Shown piece by piece: positions 50,650-59,868 of a stretch of DNA of 64,000 nucleotides; the first letter of the stretch is position 1, and every line of letters starts with the position of its first letter. Under the pieces are notes generated by a model. The model saw only the letters and a program-made list of their open reading frames with translations. It did not search any database and was not told the DNA's origin. A program made the translations under genes and the position numbers. The DNA comes from Sulfitobacter sp. DFL-14 (lineage in GTDB: Bacteria > Pseudomonadota > Alphaproteobacteria > Rhodobacterales > Rhodobacteraceae): the NCBI RefSeq assembly GCF_003335585.1, contig NZ_QBFD01000046.1, forward strand, positions 583,166 through 647,165, in the 5' to 3' direction.

Positions 50650-52179
50650 TTGAGCCGCCTGGCACTTATGGCGCTGCCCGCACATGAGGTTCTTGCGCGT
50701 TTTGCGGCCCAAACCCTGACGCCCAGCGACTATCTGGCCGCCTGCCTTGAACAAATTTCGCAGTTCAATCCCAAGGTAAACGCCCTGACCGCGCTGGATG
50801 CGGAACGCGCGGTGGTGCAGGCGTCGCAGGCAACGCAGCGCTGGAAAGTCGGCACACCAATCGGCCCGCTTGACGGATTGCCCATTGGCGTCAAAGACTT
50901 GCAAGATACCAAGGGGCTGCTGACCACCCATGGCAGCAAACGCGGGCGCAGCAATGTACCCACGCAGGATCTGCCCATGGTCGCACGGCTGCGCGCGGCA
51001 GGTGCCATCATTTTAGCCAAGACAAATGTGCCCGAACTGGGGGCCGGCGGCAACAGCCGCAATCCGGTTTGGGGGGCCACGGGCAATCCGTTCAATCCCG
51101 AACTGCTCGCAGGTGGCTCGTCCGGCGGCTCGGCGGCGGCATTGGCAGCCGATCTGCTGCCGCTGTGTACCGGCTCTGACACCGGCGGTTCGCTGCGCCT
51201 GCCTGCGTCCTTGTGCGGGATCGTCGGCTATCGCCCGTCGGTCGATGTGGTTGCCCACCCCACACGCCCGCTGGGCTGGTCCGGCATTTCCGTACTGGGG
51301 CCGATGGCGCGGACAGTGGATGATTTGGTTTTGATGCTGAATGTCATTCACGGCCATGACCGCGACGACCCCCTGTCGTCGCCCGCGGCCCCCGACAGGT
51401 TCGCCACCCTGCCGCAGGTTGACCTGAAAACCCTGCGCGTCGGATACAGCGAAGACTTTGGCGGCGCGCCCGTCGACCCAGCCATCCGCGAGACGTTTCG
51501 CGCGCGCATCGAGGCGCTGCGGCCGCATGTAAAGGAATGCCGCGCAGCCAATCTTGATCTGGGCCAGATGGACCGTGTCTTTGACATCTTGCGCGCCGAA
51601 AGCTTTGTTGCGGGATTTGCCGAGGCCCTGAAAACCGCGCCCGAGGATTTCGGCGACCACATCGCCCAAAACGTTGCGATGGGCCAGGCCATGTCGCTGG
51701 CCGACAGAAGCTGGGCACATGTTGAACAAACCCGCATCTTGCGCAATTTCAACAAGGTGATGGATCAGTTTGACATCATCCTGCTGCCAACCGCGCCGGT
51801 TTCGCCCTTTCCGTGGCAGCAATCGCACCCGACCGAAATCGACGGGCAGGTGATGGATGTCTATTACCGCTGGCTGGCGCTGATGTATCGCGGGTCATTG
51901 ACAGGTGGCCCCGCGCTGACGCTGCCCTGCGGCCGCGATCCACACGGCATGCCGTTCGGGCTTCAGATGCTTGGCCCCCTGCACGGTGACGCGCCGCTAT
52001 TGGCCACGGCCAAAGCAATGGAAACCCTGTTTGCCCGTTCGCACGACACCGCCCGCCCGCGCCCCGATATGGCGGCACTGGCGGCGTCGCATGTTGACCT
52101 GCGCGAAATCGTGACCCATCCGCCCGTCCTGAAAACCGCGATACAGTCAGCAACACCCAACATAAGAACGGCGGTGTAA
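50650..52179 (+). CDS. Amidase (amidase signature family)
   Basis: Amide hydrolase of 509 aa. The Ser-cisSer-Lys triad is visible as Lys82 (GVKDL), Ser157 in GGSSGGSAAA and nucleophile Ser181 in TGSDTGGSLRLPAS. The start is uncertain: TTG 50650 or ATG 50668, neither with a clear ribosome site; the family N-terminus fits either. It is 4 bases before a TRAP permease gene, so it probably hydrolyses the imported amide, releasing ammonia or an amine and a carboxylic acid. Confidence 0.9.
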   Translation: MSRLALMALPAHEVLARFAAQTLTPSDYLAACLEQISQFNPKVNALTALDAERAVVQASQATQRWKVGTPIGPLDGLPIGVKDLQDTKGLLTTHGSKRGRSNVPTQDLPMVARLRAAGAIILAKTNVPELGAGGNSRNPVWGATGNPFNPELLAGGSSGGSAAALAADLLPLCTGSDTGGSLRLPASLCGIVGYRPSVDVVAHPTRPLGWSGISVLGPMARTVDDLVLMLNVIHGHDRDDPLSSPAAPDRFATLPQVDLKTLRVGYSEDFGGAPVDPAIRETFRARIEALRPHVKECRAANLDLGQMDRVFDILRAESFVAGFAEALKTAPEDFGDHIAQNVAMGQAMSLADRSWAHVEQTRILRNFNKVMDQFDIILLPTAPVSPFPWQQSHPTEIDGQVMDVYYRWLALMYRGSLTGGPALTLPCGRDPHGMPFGLQMLGPLHGDAPLLATAKAMETLFARSHDTARPRPDMAALAASHVDLREIVTHPPVLKTAIQSATPNIRTAV

Positions 52180-52183
52180 TACC

Positions 52184-53467
52184 ATGTGGTTCATCCCGAT
52201 CATTTTCATTCTCTTGCTCATCAGCGGCACCGCTTTTGCCTATCTGATGGGCTCGGTGTCGGTTCTGACCTTTGTCGCGGTCGGCAAATCCCAATACCTG
52301 TCGATCATGCCACAGCGCATTTTTGCGCAGCTTGATGTCTTTGCCTTTATGGCGATGCCGATGTTCATCCTGACCGCCGAAATCATGAGCCGCGCAGGCG
52401 TCACCCGCAGCCTGATCGACTTTGCCATGTCCATTGTCGGACGGTTTCGCGGCGGGCTTGGCCATGTCAACATTCTGACCAGCGTGTTCTTTGCGGGCAT
52501 TTCCGGTTCGGCCATCGCAGACAGCGCCGCGCTGTCGCGCACCTTTGTTCCCGAAATGAAGGCCCGCGGCTATGATCCCTATTATGCCGGCGCGATTACG
52601 GCGGCTTCCTCCATGATCGGGCCGATCATTCCGCCCTCGATCATCATGATTATCTATGGCGGCCTTACGGGCGCATCCGTGGCCGCGCTGTTCATCGCTG
52701 GCGTTGTGCCGGGCTTGCTGCTGGCGGCGGCCCTGATGCTGCTGAATGCGCTGATCGCCAATATCAAGGGACACCCCGGCGGCAAGTCGGACGATCTGCC
52801 GCCCTTCCTGCCCAGCCTGCTGCACGCCGCACCGGCGCTGTGCCTGCCGGTGGTGATCCTGGGCGCCTTGGTGTTCGGCCTTGCCACCCCGACTGAAGGG
52901 TCGGCCATTGCCGTTCTGGTCGCGCTGATCGCGGGGCAGTATTACAAGGGCCTGAGCTGGAAGATGGTCTTTGACGCGGTCGAGGCCACCGCCAAAATGA
53001 CCGGCACCATCTTTATCATCCTCGCCGCCATCTCGGTGCTTGGCTATCTGGCCGGTCAGCTGGGCTGGTCGCAGGCATTGGCAAACTGGGTGGAATCCTT
53101 TGGGTTGACAGGCACGAAATACCTGTTCTTCCTGGTGGCCATCTTCCTGATCGCGGGCATGTTCATGGACACCCCCGTGGCGCTGACCCTGCTGATCCCG
53201 CTGTTTGCACCACAAGCGCTGGCGCAGGGCATAAGCCCGATCCATCTGGGGATCGTGCTGTGTTTCAACCTGTGCGTCGGCCTGATTACCCCGCCGCTGG
53301 GCAAATGCCTTGTGGTCGTATCGGCGTTGACAAATCTGAACTACTGGCGGCTGGCCTATGCCGTGCTGCCCTTCATCGCCGTGCAGGTTCTGCTGCTGCT
53401 GGCGCTGGTCTACTGGCCTGCGCTCAGCCTGACGTTGCCGCAGATGTTCGGCTTTTCCGTGAACTGA
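52184..53467 (+). CDS. TRAP transporter large permease, DctM family
   Basis: Transport subunit of 427 aa with about 12 membrane segments. Blocks such as FAGISGSAIADSAALSRTFV, AASSMIGPIIPPSIIMIIYG and AGMFMDTPVALTLLIPLFAP are diagnostic. Unlike the TRAP locus at 17905, where the order is P-Q-M, here the order is M-P-Q. It is followed after 17 bases by the binding-protein gene. Confidence 0.92.
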   Translation: MWFIPIIFILLLISGTAFAYLMGSVSVLTFVAVGKSQYLSIMPQRIFAQLDVFAFMAMPMFILTAEIMSRAGVTRSLIDFAMSIVGRFRGGLGHVNILTSVFFAGISGSAIADSAALSRTFVPEMKARGYDPYYAGAITAASSMIGPIIPPSIIMIIYGGLTGASVAALFIAGVVPGLLLAAALMLLNALIANIKGHPGGKSDDLPPFLPSLLHAAPALCLPVVILGALVFGLATPTEGSAIAVLVALIAGQYYKGLSWKMVFDAVEATAKMTGTIFIILAAISVLGYLAGQLGWSQALANWVESFGLTGTKYLFFLVAIFLIAGMFMDTPVALTLLIPLFAPQALAQGISPIHLGIVLCFNLCVGLITPPLGKCLVVVSALTNLNYWRLAYAVLPFIAVQVLLLLALVYWPALSLTLPQMFGFSVN

Positions 53468-53484
53468 ATAAGGGAGGACAACTT

Positions 53485-54459
53485 ATGAAACTGACATCAC
53501 TGACACTGGCCGCACTTATGGCCCTGGCGGCCCCCGCTGTTGCCGAGGTCAAGATTGCGCTGGATGGCAAGCCCGATCTGGAACAATCGGGGTCTTACAA
53601 CTGGGCCTATGCCTTTGGCAACGCGCTGAAAGACGCCGGAATGGACGTGCGTGAAATGCCGCGCGACTCGGTCGGGAACGAGGCCGAGAAATTCGACCAG
53701 ATTTCCACCGGATTGCTGGAGGTCTCGCTGTCGGACGTGCGCGCCATCGCGCAGATCGACCCGTTTGTTTACGGCGTGCGGCTGCCCTATATCTTTGATG
53801 ATGCAGCACATATGGACCGCGCACTGGCCGCGGGCAAAGTCTTTGACCGGCTGAACGAAAAGCTGGCCGCTCAGGATGCAATGGTCGCAGCCTTTGTGCC
53901 GATCGGGCCCTCATCGGGCATTATCACCACAACCAAGGCGGTGCGCGCGCCTGCCGATATGGCCGACCTGCGGATGCGGGCATTGGATGACGCGCAGATT
54001 GAAATGTATCAGGCCTGGGGCTCGACCGGCACGGTCGTGCCCTGGGGCGAAGTGCCCGCAGGCTTGCAAACCGGCGTGATCGACGGCTACCTCAACTCGC
54101 CTTTCGTGCCGGTGATTTTCGGCCAGACCGATTTTGTCAGGAACTTCTCTGATGCAGGTGTGATTATTCCGATGCGGGCCATCCTGTTCTCGAAAGGCTG
54201 GTATGATGGCCTGAGCGACGACGAACGCGCAACCGTCGATGCCGCCGTGGCCACTGCCGATGCCGCCAACCGCGCATGGCTGGCCGAAGCCTCTGAATCC
54301 GGGCTGACAGCACTTGAGGACAAAGGTGTGACCGTACAGCGCCTGACCGCAGAAGAACGCGCCGTGTTCCGCGAGGCATCCAAGCCGGTGTATGACTCCG
54401 ACCTGATGCCTGCCGAAGACGTCAAAATCTGGACAGACCTGTCAGACAGCAACCGCTAA
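53485..54459 (+). CDS. TRAP transporter substrate-binding protein, DctP family
   Basis: Periplasmic binding protein of 324 aa with a signal peptide (MKLTSLTLAALMALAAPAVA, cleavage after residue 20). DctP-type blocks include MADLRMRALDDAQIEMYQAW with the ligand-binding Arg, and WGEVPAGLQTGVIDGYLNSP. AGGGAGG precedes ATG 53485. An intercistronic hairpin follows. With the amidase, the ligand is probably an amide-bearing organic acid. Confidence 0.9.
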   Translation: MKLTSLTLAALMALAAPAVAEVKIALDGKPDLEQSGSYNWAYAFGNALKDAGMDVREMPRDSVGNEAEKFDQISTGLLEVSLSDVRAIAQIDPFVYGVRLPYIFDDAAHMDRALAAGKVFDRLNEKLAAQDAMVAAFVPIGPSSGIITTTKAVRAPADMADLRMRALDDAQIEMYQAWGSTGTVVPWGEVPAGLQTGVIDGYLNSPFVPVIFGQTDFVRNFSDAGVIIPMRAILFSKGWYDGLSDDERATVDAAVATADAANRAWLAEASESGLTALEDKGVTVQRLTAEERAVFREASKPVYDSDLMPAEDVKIWTDLSDSNR

Positions 54460-54467
54460 AAGCAACC

Positions 54468-54491
54468 GCCGGGCCTGAAGCAAGGCCCGGC
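54468..54491 (+). terminator. Intercistronic hairpin after the second dctP-type gene
   Basis: GCCGGGCC (54468-54475), 8-base loop, GGCCCGGC (54484-54491), then ATTTCC. A perfect 8-bp GC stem between dctP and dctQ. Partial termination or message protection would give more binding protein than permease. Confidence 0.55.
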
Positions 54492-54512
54492 ATTTCCAGT
54501 GGAGACCGGCAC

Positions 54513-55040
54513 ATGCGTCACGTCATCATCTCGATCAGCAACGTTATTCACACCATCACGCGGCAAGCAGCGATTTTGGCTGTCTGCCTGATGTTCCTGA
54601 CGGTCATGCTGCAGATCATTGCCCGATACGTGTTTTCCGCGCCCCCGATCTGGACCGAAGATGTCGCCCGATATGCGATGGTCTGGACCGGCCTGCTGGG
54701 GGCAACACTGTCTTTCAAAACCCGTTCAGACGCGGTGCTGATGCAAAGCGTCTTTCCCAAACCGTCCCACATTCTGTCCGCGCTTGGCGAGGCCATTCAA
54801 AGCGCGGCCGTGCTGATTTTCGTCCTGCCCGTGGTCTATTTCTGTTTTGTCGGGCTGCGTGGTGGATTTGCCAAAGGCTATCTTGCCAGACAATCGGGGC
54901 TGACCGCAGACACGCTTGGCATACCGATGGTCTGGATTTCGATCTCGGTGCCTCTGGCGATGATCATCATTCTATTGCACCTCGCCGCAAGATGGGCAGG
55001 CGATACAGTCAGCGAAACCAGCCAATCGCAGCTGGACTGA
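54513..55040 (+). CDS. TRAP transporter small permease, DctQ family
   Basis: Protein of 175 aa with four hydrophobic segments; the IIARYVFSAPPIWTEDVARY block is typical of DctQ. It completes the M-P-Q transporter. It lies after the dctP hairpin, 53 bases from the dctP stop; GTGGAGA precedes the ATG. No gene follows on this strand for 1.6 kb beyond apparent debris. Confidence 0.88.
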   Translation: MRHVIISISNVIHTITRQAAILAVCLMFLTVMLQIIARYVFSAPPIWTEDVARYAMVWTGLLGATLSFKTRSDAVLMQSVFPKPSHILSALGEAIQSAAVLIFVLPVVYFCFVGLRGGFAKGYLARQSGLTADTLGIPMVWISISVPLAMIIILLHLAARWAGDTVSETSQSQLD

Positions 55041-55440
55041 TTTAGCTGCCTGCGTGGCACGGTCCGGTATTTCCAAGTTGTTGGCTACAGATTGTGAGGG
55101 ATTGGCGAAGGATAGATCAAACCGCCATTTCAGCTGTGTAGTCGGCCCAGAGGCTGAACGGCGGGGTTCCGTCGCAAAGTTGTATTCTTGGCAGGAAAAT
55201 CTGGCGTCTTGGCACCCAACGGCCTTTGCCCAGACTGTGGATCGCGTCGCCAAATCGATCGATTAAGGCAACAGTCCCGCTGTTCGGAACAGACCCGTGA
55301 GCGAAAAGCGCCTGCACCTCAGGTCGGCCAGCATAAATTAACGCAAGAGTCCCGTGTCGACCGCCACCCCTTCGGCTGACGTGACACTGCCTTGGATTCC
55401 GAATACCGCCAAGTGAGGCGGTCAATGCAACCGTCGCCTG
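55041..55440. other. Gene-free stretch, possible insertion-sequence debris
   Basis: No intact gene. On the minus strand FSLWADYTAEMAV before a stop at 55117 recalls the end of some IS6 transposases, and on the plus strand CPDCGSRRQIDR recalls a zinc-ribbon of transposases. Neither is strong enough to call. It separates the TRAP/amidase module from the peptide-transport module. Confidence 0.25.
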
Positions 55441-56910
55441 TCAGGACGATCGGGAGTTCTTCGGGGCCTTCTTGTCATCCGGCATCGGCGATCGATAGGC
55501 CTCTCCGCCCCGGCGCTTGCGAAACTCGGCCTGTGCGGCACTGCGCAGGTCGGGGTCACGCACAACGTGGGCGGCGGTGCTGGCCATAACCTTGGCGGCG
55601 GTGACCATTGCCTTGTGAGCGTGCGGCATCTTGCCTTGCGTGACCGTCTGCCAGGTGTGGAAAGGCGTGCCGATGACAGTGGTCGCCGTCAGACACTGTG
55701 CGACGGGAACAACGTTGCTGACATCGCCCACATCGGTGGAGCCAAAGAAGAGGCCCGGCTCCGGTGGCAGAGCAAGGATGCCCTCATGCAGATTGCGCGG
55801 GTATTCGAGTTCGGCACCGAAAGCCTTGGCGCTGGCGCGGCGGTCGCTGTCGGTCAGCGCGGCAACTGCCAGACGGTCGGCATATTCATGGTCGGCCTCG
55901 TCAAATTGCGGCGCGCCAATTGTCTCGAACACCCCATGCATGGCTTCTTCAAGGGCCCGGTTTGGCAGGATGCCCGACGTCGCGCGGTCGAAGACCACCT
56001 CGAAGGTCGTGTCGGTCATCAGCGCTGCACCCTCGGCGATACGCATCACCCGCGCATATAGGTCATCCGCCTCTTCCAGCCGGGGCGCCCGCACCAGATA
56101 GAGACCCTCGGCGTAGCCCTGCACCACGTTCGGCGACCTGCCGCCCGTTTCCGTGATCGAATAATGCACACGGCAGTTCGACGACATGTGCTCACGCATG
56201 AAATTGACACCGATGTTCATCAACTCCAGTGCATCGAGCGCGCTGCGCCCGACCTCGGGGCTGACGGCGGCGTGGGCGGACCGCCCGGTAAAGCGGAAAT
56301 AGGCTTGTTTGTTAGCGAGCGTGGCCGCTGACATGACCGCGTTGTAGGGGGCGGGATGCCAGCAGAAGGCCGCGTCGAGACCGTCAAAGCAGCCTTCGCG
56401 GGCCATGTAGGTCTTGCCCGAACCGCCCTCCTCTGCCGGGCAGCCGAAATAGCGCACGCGGGCTCTGACCCCGGCCTCAGCCAAGGCGTCGCGCAGCGCC
56501 ACGGCCGCCAGCAGGGACGCGCTGCCCAGAAGGTTGTGATGGCACCCGTGGCCCTTGCCGCCCTGCTCCAACGGTTTTTGTTCGGTAAGGCCCGCCTCCT
56601 GCGACAGGCCGGCAAGGGCATCGTATTCCCCCAGAAAACCGATCGTGACGTCCCCCTCGCCGCATTCGGCCATGAAAGCGGTGGGCATGCCCGCCAAGTC
56701 GCGGGTGATGGTAAAGCCTTCCGCTTCCGCCGCCGCGATGTGTTCCTCGACGGACCGGACCTCTTCCCAGCGAAGTTCCGGCATGCCCCAAAGCCGGTCG
56801 CTGAGCTCAACGAAGGCTGGAGCCTTGCGGTCGGCGTGCGCCGAGACGGCATGCGCCGACAACATGTCATTGCGCCGGGAGAGCTCGGGTGTGTCTACTG
56901 TCATTGTCAT
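55441..56910 (-). CDS. M20D family amidohydrolase (AbgB-like)
   Basis: Metallohydrolase of 489 aa. GHGCHHNLLG (for GHGCGHN) supplies the Cys and His that bind the two metals, FGCPAEEGGSGKTYMAREG the catalytic Glu pair, and HAAVSPEVGRSALDALELMN starts the lid domain. The closest relatives I recognise are the AbgB subunits of p-aminobenzoyl-glutamate hydrolase and indole-acetyl-amino-acid hydrolases. The C-terminal 40 residues are basic and unusual. It follows a Dpp-type transporter on the same strand and probably cleaves the N-acyl amino acid or dipeptide that is imported. Confidence 0.88.
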   Translation of the reverse strand: MTMTVDTPELSRRNDMLSAHAVSAHADRKAPAFVELSDRLWGMPELRWEEVRSVEEHIAAAEAEGFTITRDLAGMPTAFMAECGEGDVTIGFLGEYDALAGLSQEAGLTEQKPLEQGGKGHGCHHNLLGSASLLAAVALRDALAEAGVRARVRYFGCPAEEGGSGKTYMAREGCFDGLDAAFCWHPAPYNAVMSAATLANKQAYFRFTGRSAHAAVSPEVGRSALDALELMNIGVNFMREHMSSNCRVHYSITETGGRSPNVVQGYAEGLYLVRAPRLEEADDLYARVMRIAEGAALMTDTTFEVVFDRATSGILPNRALEEAMHGVFETIGAPQFDEADHEYADRLAVAALTDSDRRASAKAFGAELEYPRNLHEGILALPPEPGLFFGSTDVGDVSNVVPVAQCLTATTVIGTPFHTWQTVTQGKMPHAHKAMVTAAKVMASTAAHVVRDPDLRSAAQAEFRKRRGGEAYRSPMPDDKKAPKNSRSS

Positions 56911-56954
56911 TTATCCTGTCAGCTCGAAGTTTCGAATAGGGGGCTCTGGGTGGG

Positions 56955-57956
56955 TCAGGCCAGATCGTTCAGATGGCATGCAGAAAGGCGCCCTGGGGAA
57001 ATCTCGCGCAGCGCGGGACGCTCCGTGCGGCACCGCTCGGTGGCGTAGGGACAGCGCGGGTTGAACGCGCACCCCGGCGGCGGGTCGAGCGGCGAGGGAA
57101 GTTCGCCCTTGATCGGCGTGTAATCCCGCTTGCCAGCCTCCAGCCGGGGGACCTGGTCGATCAGAAGCCGGGTGTAGGGATGGTTCGGATCGCCGTAGAG
57201 CGCGTCCGTCGGCGCCACCTCGACCACGCGGCCGAGATACATGATCACCACCCGGTCGGAGATATGCTCCACCACTCCCAGGTTGTGGGAGATGAAGAGA
57301 TAGGTCAGGTCGAACTCGTCGCGCAGGTCCATGAAGAGATTCAGGACCTGGGCCTGGATCGATACGTCGAGGGCTGCGACGGACTCGTCGCAGATAATCA
57401 GTTCCGGGTTCACCGCCAGCGCCCGGGCGATCCCGATACGCTGGCGCTGGCCGCCGGAGAACTGGTGCGGGAAGCGATCGATGTAGGCGCCCGACAGGCC
57501 GACCTTCTCCATCATGGAGACGACGTAGTCGCGCTGATCCCGGCGTTTGATACGCCCATGCTTCACTGCCGCCTCCCCGATGATGTCAATGATCCGCATG
57601 CGCGGATTTAGTGATGCGAAAGGGTCCTGGAAGATCATCTGAACGCCGAGGTCGAAAGCCCGGCGTTCCTTCGCGGTCATCTTGTCCACGTCCTTGCCGC
57701 GCCAACGCAACCCTCCGGAAGACGGCGTGCTGATCCCGGCGAGCATCCGTGCGACGGTCGACTTGCCACAGCCGGACTCGCCGACGATACCAACAACTTC
57801 GCCGCTCTCGACGGTGATATCCACGTCCTGAACGGCGTGGACTTGAATGGGCCGGTTGTTGCCGCCAAAGAGATTGGCGATCCGGCCGCCGAGGCTTACC
57901 GGCTGCGAAAAGATCTTGGACAGGTAGCGAATTTCGAGAATGGGGGGCCGTGTCAT
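56955..57956 (-). CDS. Peptide ABC transporter ATP-binding protein (DppF/OppF-like)
   Basis: ATPase of 333 aa. Walker A GESGCGKST, signature FSGGQRQRIGIARAL and Walker B ELIICDESVAALD are present, with the C-terminal oligopeptide-type Cys block (CAFNPRCPYATERC). ATG 57956 overlaps the previous ATPase stop by ATGA. Works as a heterodimer with the DppD-like ATPase. Confidence 0.92.
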   Translation of the reverse strand: MTRPPILEIRYLSKIFSQPVSLGGRIANLFGGNNRPIQVHAVQDVDITVESGEVVGIVGESGCGKSTVARMLAGISTPSSGGLRWRGKDVDKMTAKERRAFDLGVQMIFQDPFASLNPRMRIIDIIGEAAVKHGRIKRRDQRDYVVSMMEKVGLSGAYIDRFPHQFSGGQRQRIGIARALAVNPELIICDESVAALDVSIQAQVLNLFMDLRDEFDLTYLFISHNLGVVEHISDRVVIMYLGRVVEVAPTDALYGDPNHPYTRLLIDQVPRLEAGKRDYTPIKGELPSPLDPPPGCAFNPRCPYATERCRTERPALREISPGRLSACHLNDLA

Positions 57957-58951
57957 TGCTCTCCTCCGGTCTCGGGGTGCCAGCACCGGAATTCGCGCGT
58001 GTCCCCGAGCAACGTGACATCCGGTGTCACGCGGCATTGGTCCGTGGCGCGGTGGCAGCGGTCTCGGAAGGCGCAGCCTTCGCCCAGCTCCGGCAGCGAG
58101 GGAGTCATGCCTTCGATCTGGTGAAGCCGCGCGCCGCGTGTGCTGCCCGACGGGACCGACTCGATCAGGCCGCGCGTGTAGGGATGCATCGGGCGATGGA
58201 TGACCTCGTCCGTTTCGCCCGTCTCGACGATCCGGCCCGCGTACATCACCGCGATACGGTCGGCGAGGCCGGCAATGACCGCGAGGTCGTGCGTCACCCA
58301 GATCAGCGCGGTGCCGGTTTCCCGGCAAAGCGATCGCACCTCGTGGATGATCTGCCCCTGGATCGACACGTCGAGCGCCGTCGTCGGCTCATCCGCAATG
58401 ATCAGGCGCGGTCGGTTCAGCAGGGCTATGGCGATGGCGATCCGCTGCCGCATGCCGCCTGACAGCTCGAACGGATAGCAGCGCAGCCGCTCGTCGGGTG
58501 AGGGGATTCCGACCTTGACCAACACGTCCCGCGCCCGCTGGCGGGCAGCCTCAATGCTTACCTTCTCATGCGCCCGGACCGCTTCGATCATTTGCGTGTC
58601 GACCCTGAGAACTGGGTTCAGTGTCATCGACGGATCTTGAAAGACCACCGCGATGTCGTTGCCCCGGAGACTGCGAAGCTCCCGCTCCTTCATGGCCAGC
58701 AGGTCGCGGCCGTCGAATTCAATGTTTCCGTCGACGATGCGGCCCGGCGGGTCGATCAGGCCGAGGATCGAAAAACCGGTGATGGACTTGCCGGAGCCCG
58801 ACTCTCCCACAAGGCCCAGGATCTCGCCCGGCGCCAGTTCGAGGTCGACACCATCCACCGCCTTGACCGCCCCTTGGCGCGTGTGGAAATGGGTTTTGAG
58901 GTTCTGCACCCGCAAAAGCGGCGCGGAGGTTGTCGTCTGACCGGGGGTCAT
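57953..58951 (-). CDS. Peptide ABC transporter ATP-binding protein (DppD/OppD-like)
   Basis: ATPase of 332 aa with Walker A GESGSGKS, signature LSGGMRQRIAIAIAL, Walker B LIIADEPTTALD and the C-terminal Cys block (GCAFRDRCHRATDQC). It overlaps the DppC-like gene by ATGA (58948-58951). Partner of the DppF-like protein. Confidence 0.92.
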   Translation of the reverse strand: MTPGQTTTSAPLLRVQNLKTHFHTRQGAVKAVDGVDLELAPGEILGLVGESGSGKSITGFSILGLIDPPGRIVDGNIEFDGRDLLAMKERELRSLRGNDIAVVFQDPSMTLNPVLRVDTQMIEAVRAHEKVSIEAARQRARDVLVKVGIPSPDERLRCYPFELSGGMRQRIAIAIALLNRPRLIIADEPTTALDVSIQGQIIHEVRSLCRETGTALIWVTHDLAVIAGLADRIAVMYAGRIVETGETDEVIHRPMHPYTRGLIESVPSGSTRGARLHQIEGMTPSLPELGEGCAFRDRCHRATDQCRVTPDVTLLGDTREFRCWHPETGGEQ

Positions 58952-59868
58952 TGTGCGTTCCTCGGGTTTAGAATGTCACGAAGATGATCACCGACAAGAT
59001 TGATGCCGAGCACGATCAGGGTCAGGGCGATGCCGGGAAAGAACGAGATCCAGTATTCGCCAGACATCATGAACTCGAATCCGTTCGCGATGAGCATGCC
59101 CAGGGACGGTTCCGTCACCGGCACGCCGATGCCGAGGAAGGAAAGTGTCGCCTCCGCCGTGATGGCATGCGCGAGGTCGATCGTCGCGATGACGATCAGC
59201 GGCGGCATCGTGTTCGGCAGCATGTGGCGAAAGATGATCCGGCGCGACCCGAGGGAGAGGCTGCGCGCCGCAAGCACGTATTCGCGGTTGCGCTCAACGA
59301 TCGCCGAGCTTCGCGCTGTCCGCGCGAAATAAGCCCACTGGACGATGATCAAAGCGATGATCACCTTGTCGATACCCTGCCCCAGCACCGACAGCAGAAC
59401 GAGCGCCACGAGGATCGCTGGAAAGGAAAGCTGGATGTCCACCATCCGCATCAGAATCGCATCTACTGCGCCGCCGAAGTAGGCCGCGATGAGGCCGACG
59501 GCGGTCCCGATGAACAGCGCCCCTGCGACGGCGCTGAAGGCGACGATCAGGCTGGTGCGCATGCCGTAGAGGATGGCCGAGAGCACGTCCCGCGCCTGTC
59601 CGTCGGTGCCGAGCCAGTAAGTGATATCCCCCGTGGAGGACTTGCTCAGGGGCGGCAACTGTGAATCGAAAATATCGAGTGTGCCAATGTCGTAAGGGTT
59701 CTGCGGCGCGACCCACTGGGCGAGAAATGCCGGAACGGTAAGAACGATGAGGATGATCAGGCCCAGGACGGCGAGGCGATTTTCGAAAAACTGCCTCGTG
59801 ATCCGGCGGAACGGCGTGTCGACACGGGCGCGGGCGGGCTTGGCCGCTGAAGTGGATTGCACAGTCAT
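58948..59868 (-). CDS. Peptide ABC transporter permease (DppC-like)
   Basis: Permease of 306 aa with six hydrophobic segments, a family N-terminal loop with DIGTLDIFDSQLPPLSKSST (the variable region between first and second helices) and LGTDGQARDVLSAILYGMRT. It overlaps the DppB-like stop by one base (TGATG). Confidence 0.9.
   Translation of the reverse strand: MTVQSTSAAKPARARVDTPFRRITRQFFENRLAVLGLIILIVLTVPAFLAQWVAPQNPYDIGTLDIFDSQLPPLSKSSTGDITYWLGTDGQARDVLSAILYGMRTSLIVAFSAVAGALFIGTAVGLIAAYFGGAVDAILMRMVDIQLSFPAILVALVLLSVLGQGIDKVIIALIIVQWAYFARTARSSAIVERNREYVLAARSLSLGSRRIIFRHMLPNTMPPLIVIATIDLAHAITAEATLSFLGIGVPVTEPSLGMLIANGFEFMMSGEYWISFFPGIALTLIVLGINLVGDHLRDILNPRNAQ

Noticed and set aside
51776..53245. 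489-codon open frame on the minus strand opposite the amidase and dctM genes
   Set aside because: It crosses two unrelated genes and is very rich in Gln, Asp, His and Arg, as expected of an antisense shadow of membrane-protein codons.
55117..55425. Minus-strand frame ending FSLWADYTAEMAV as an IS6 remnant
   Set aside because: Only about 13 residues recall IS6 ends and the rest of the frame does not fit, so it is reported only as possible debris.
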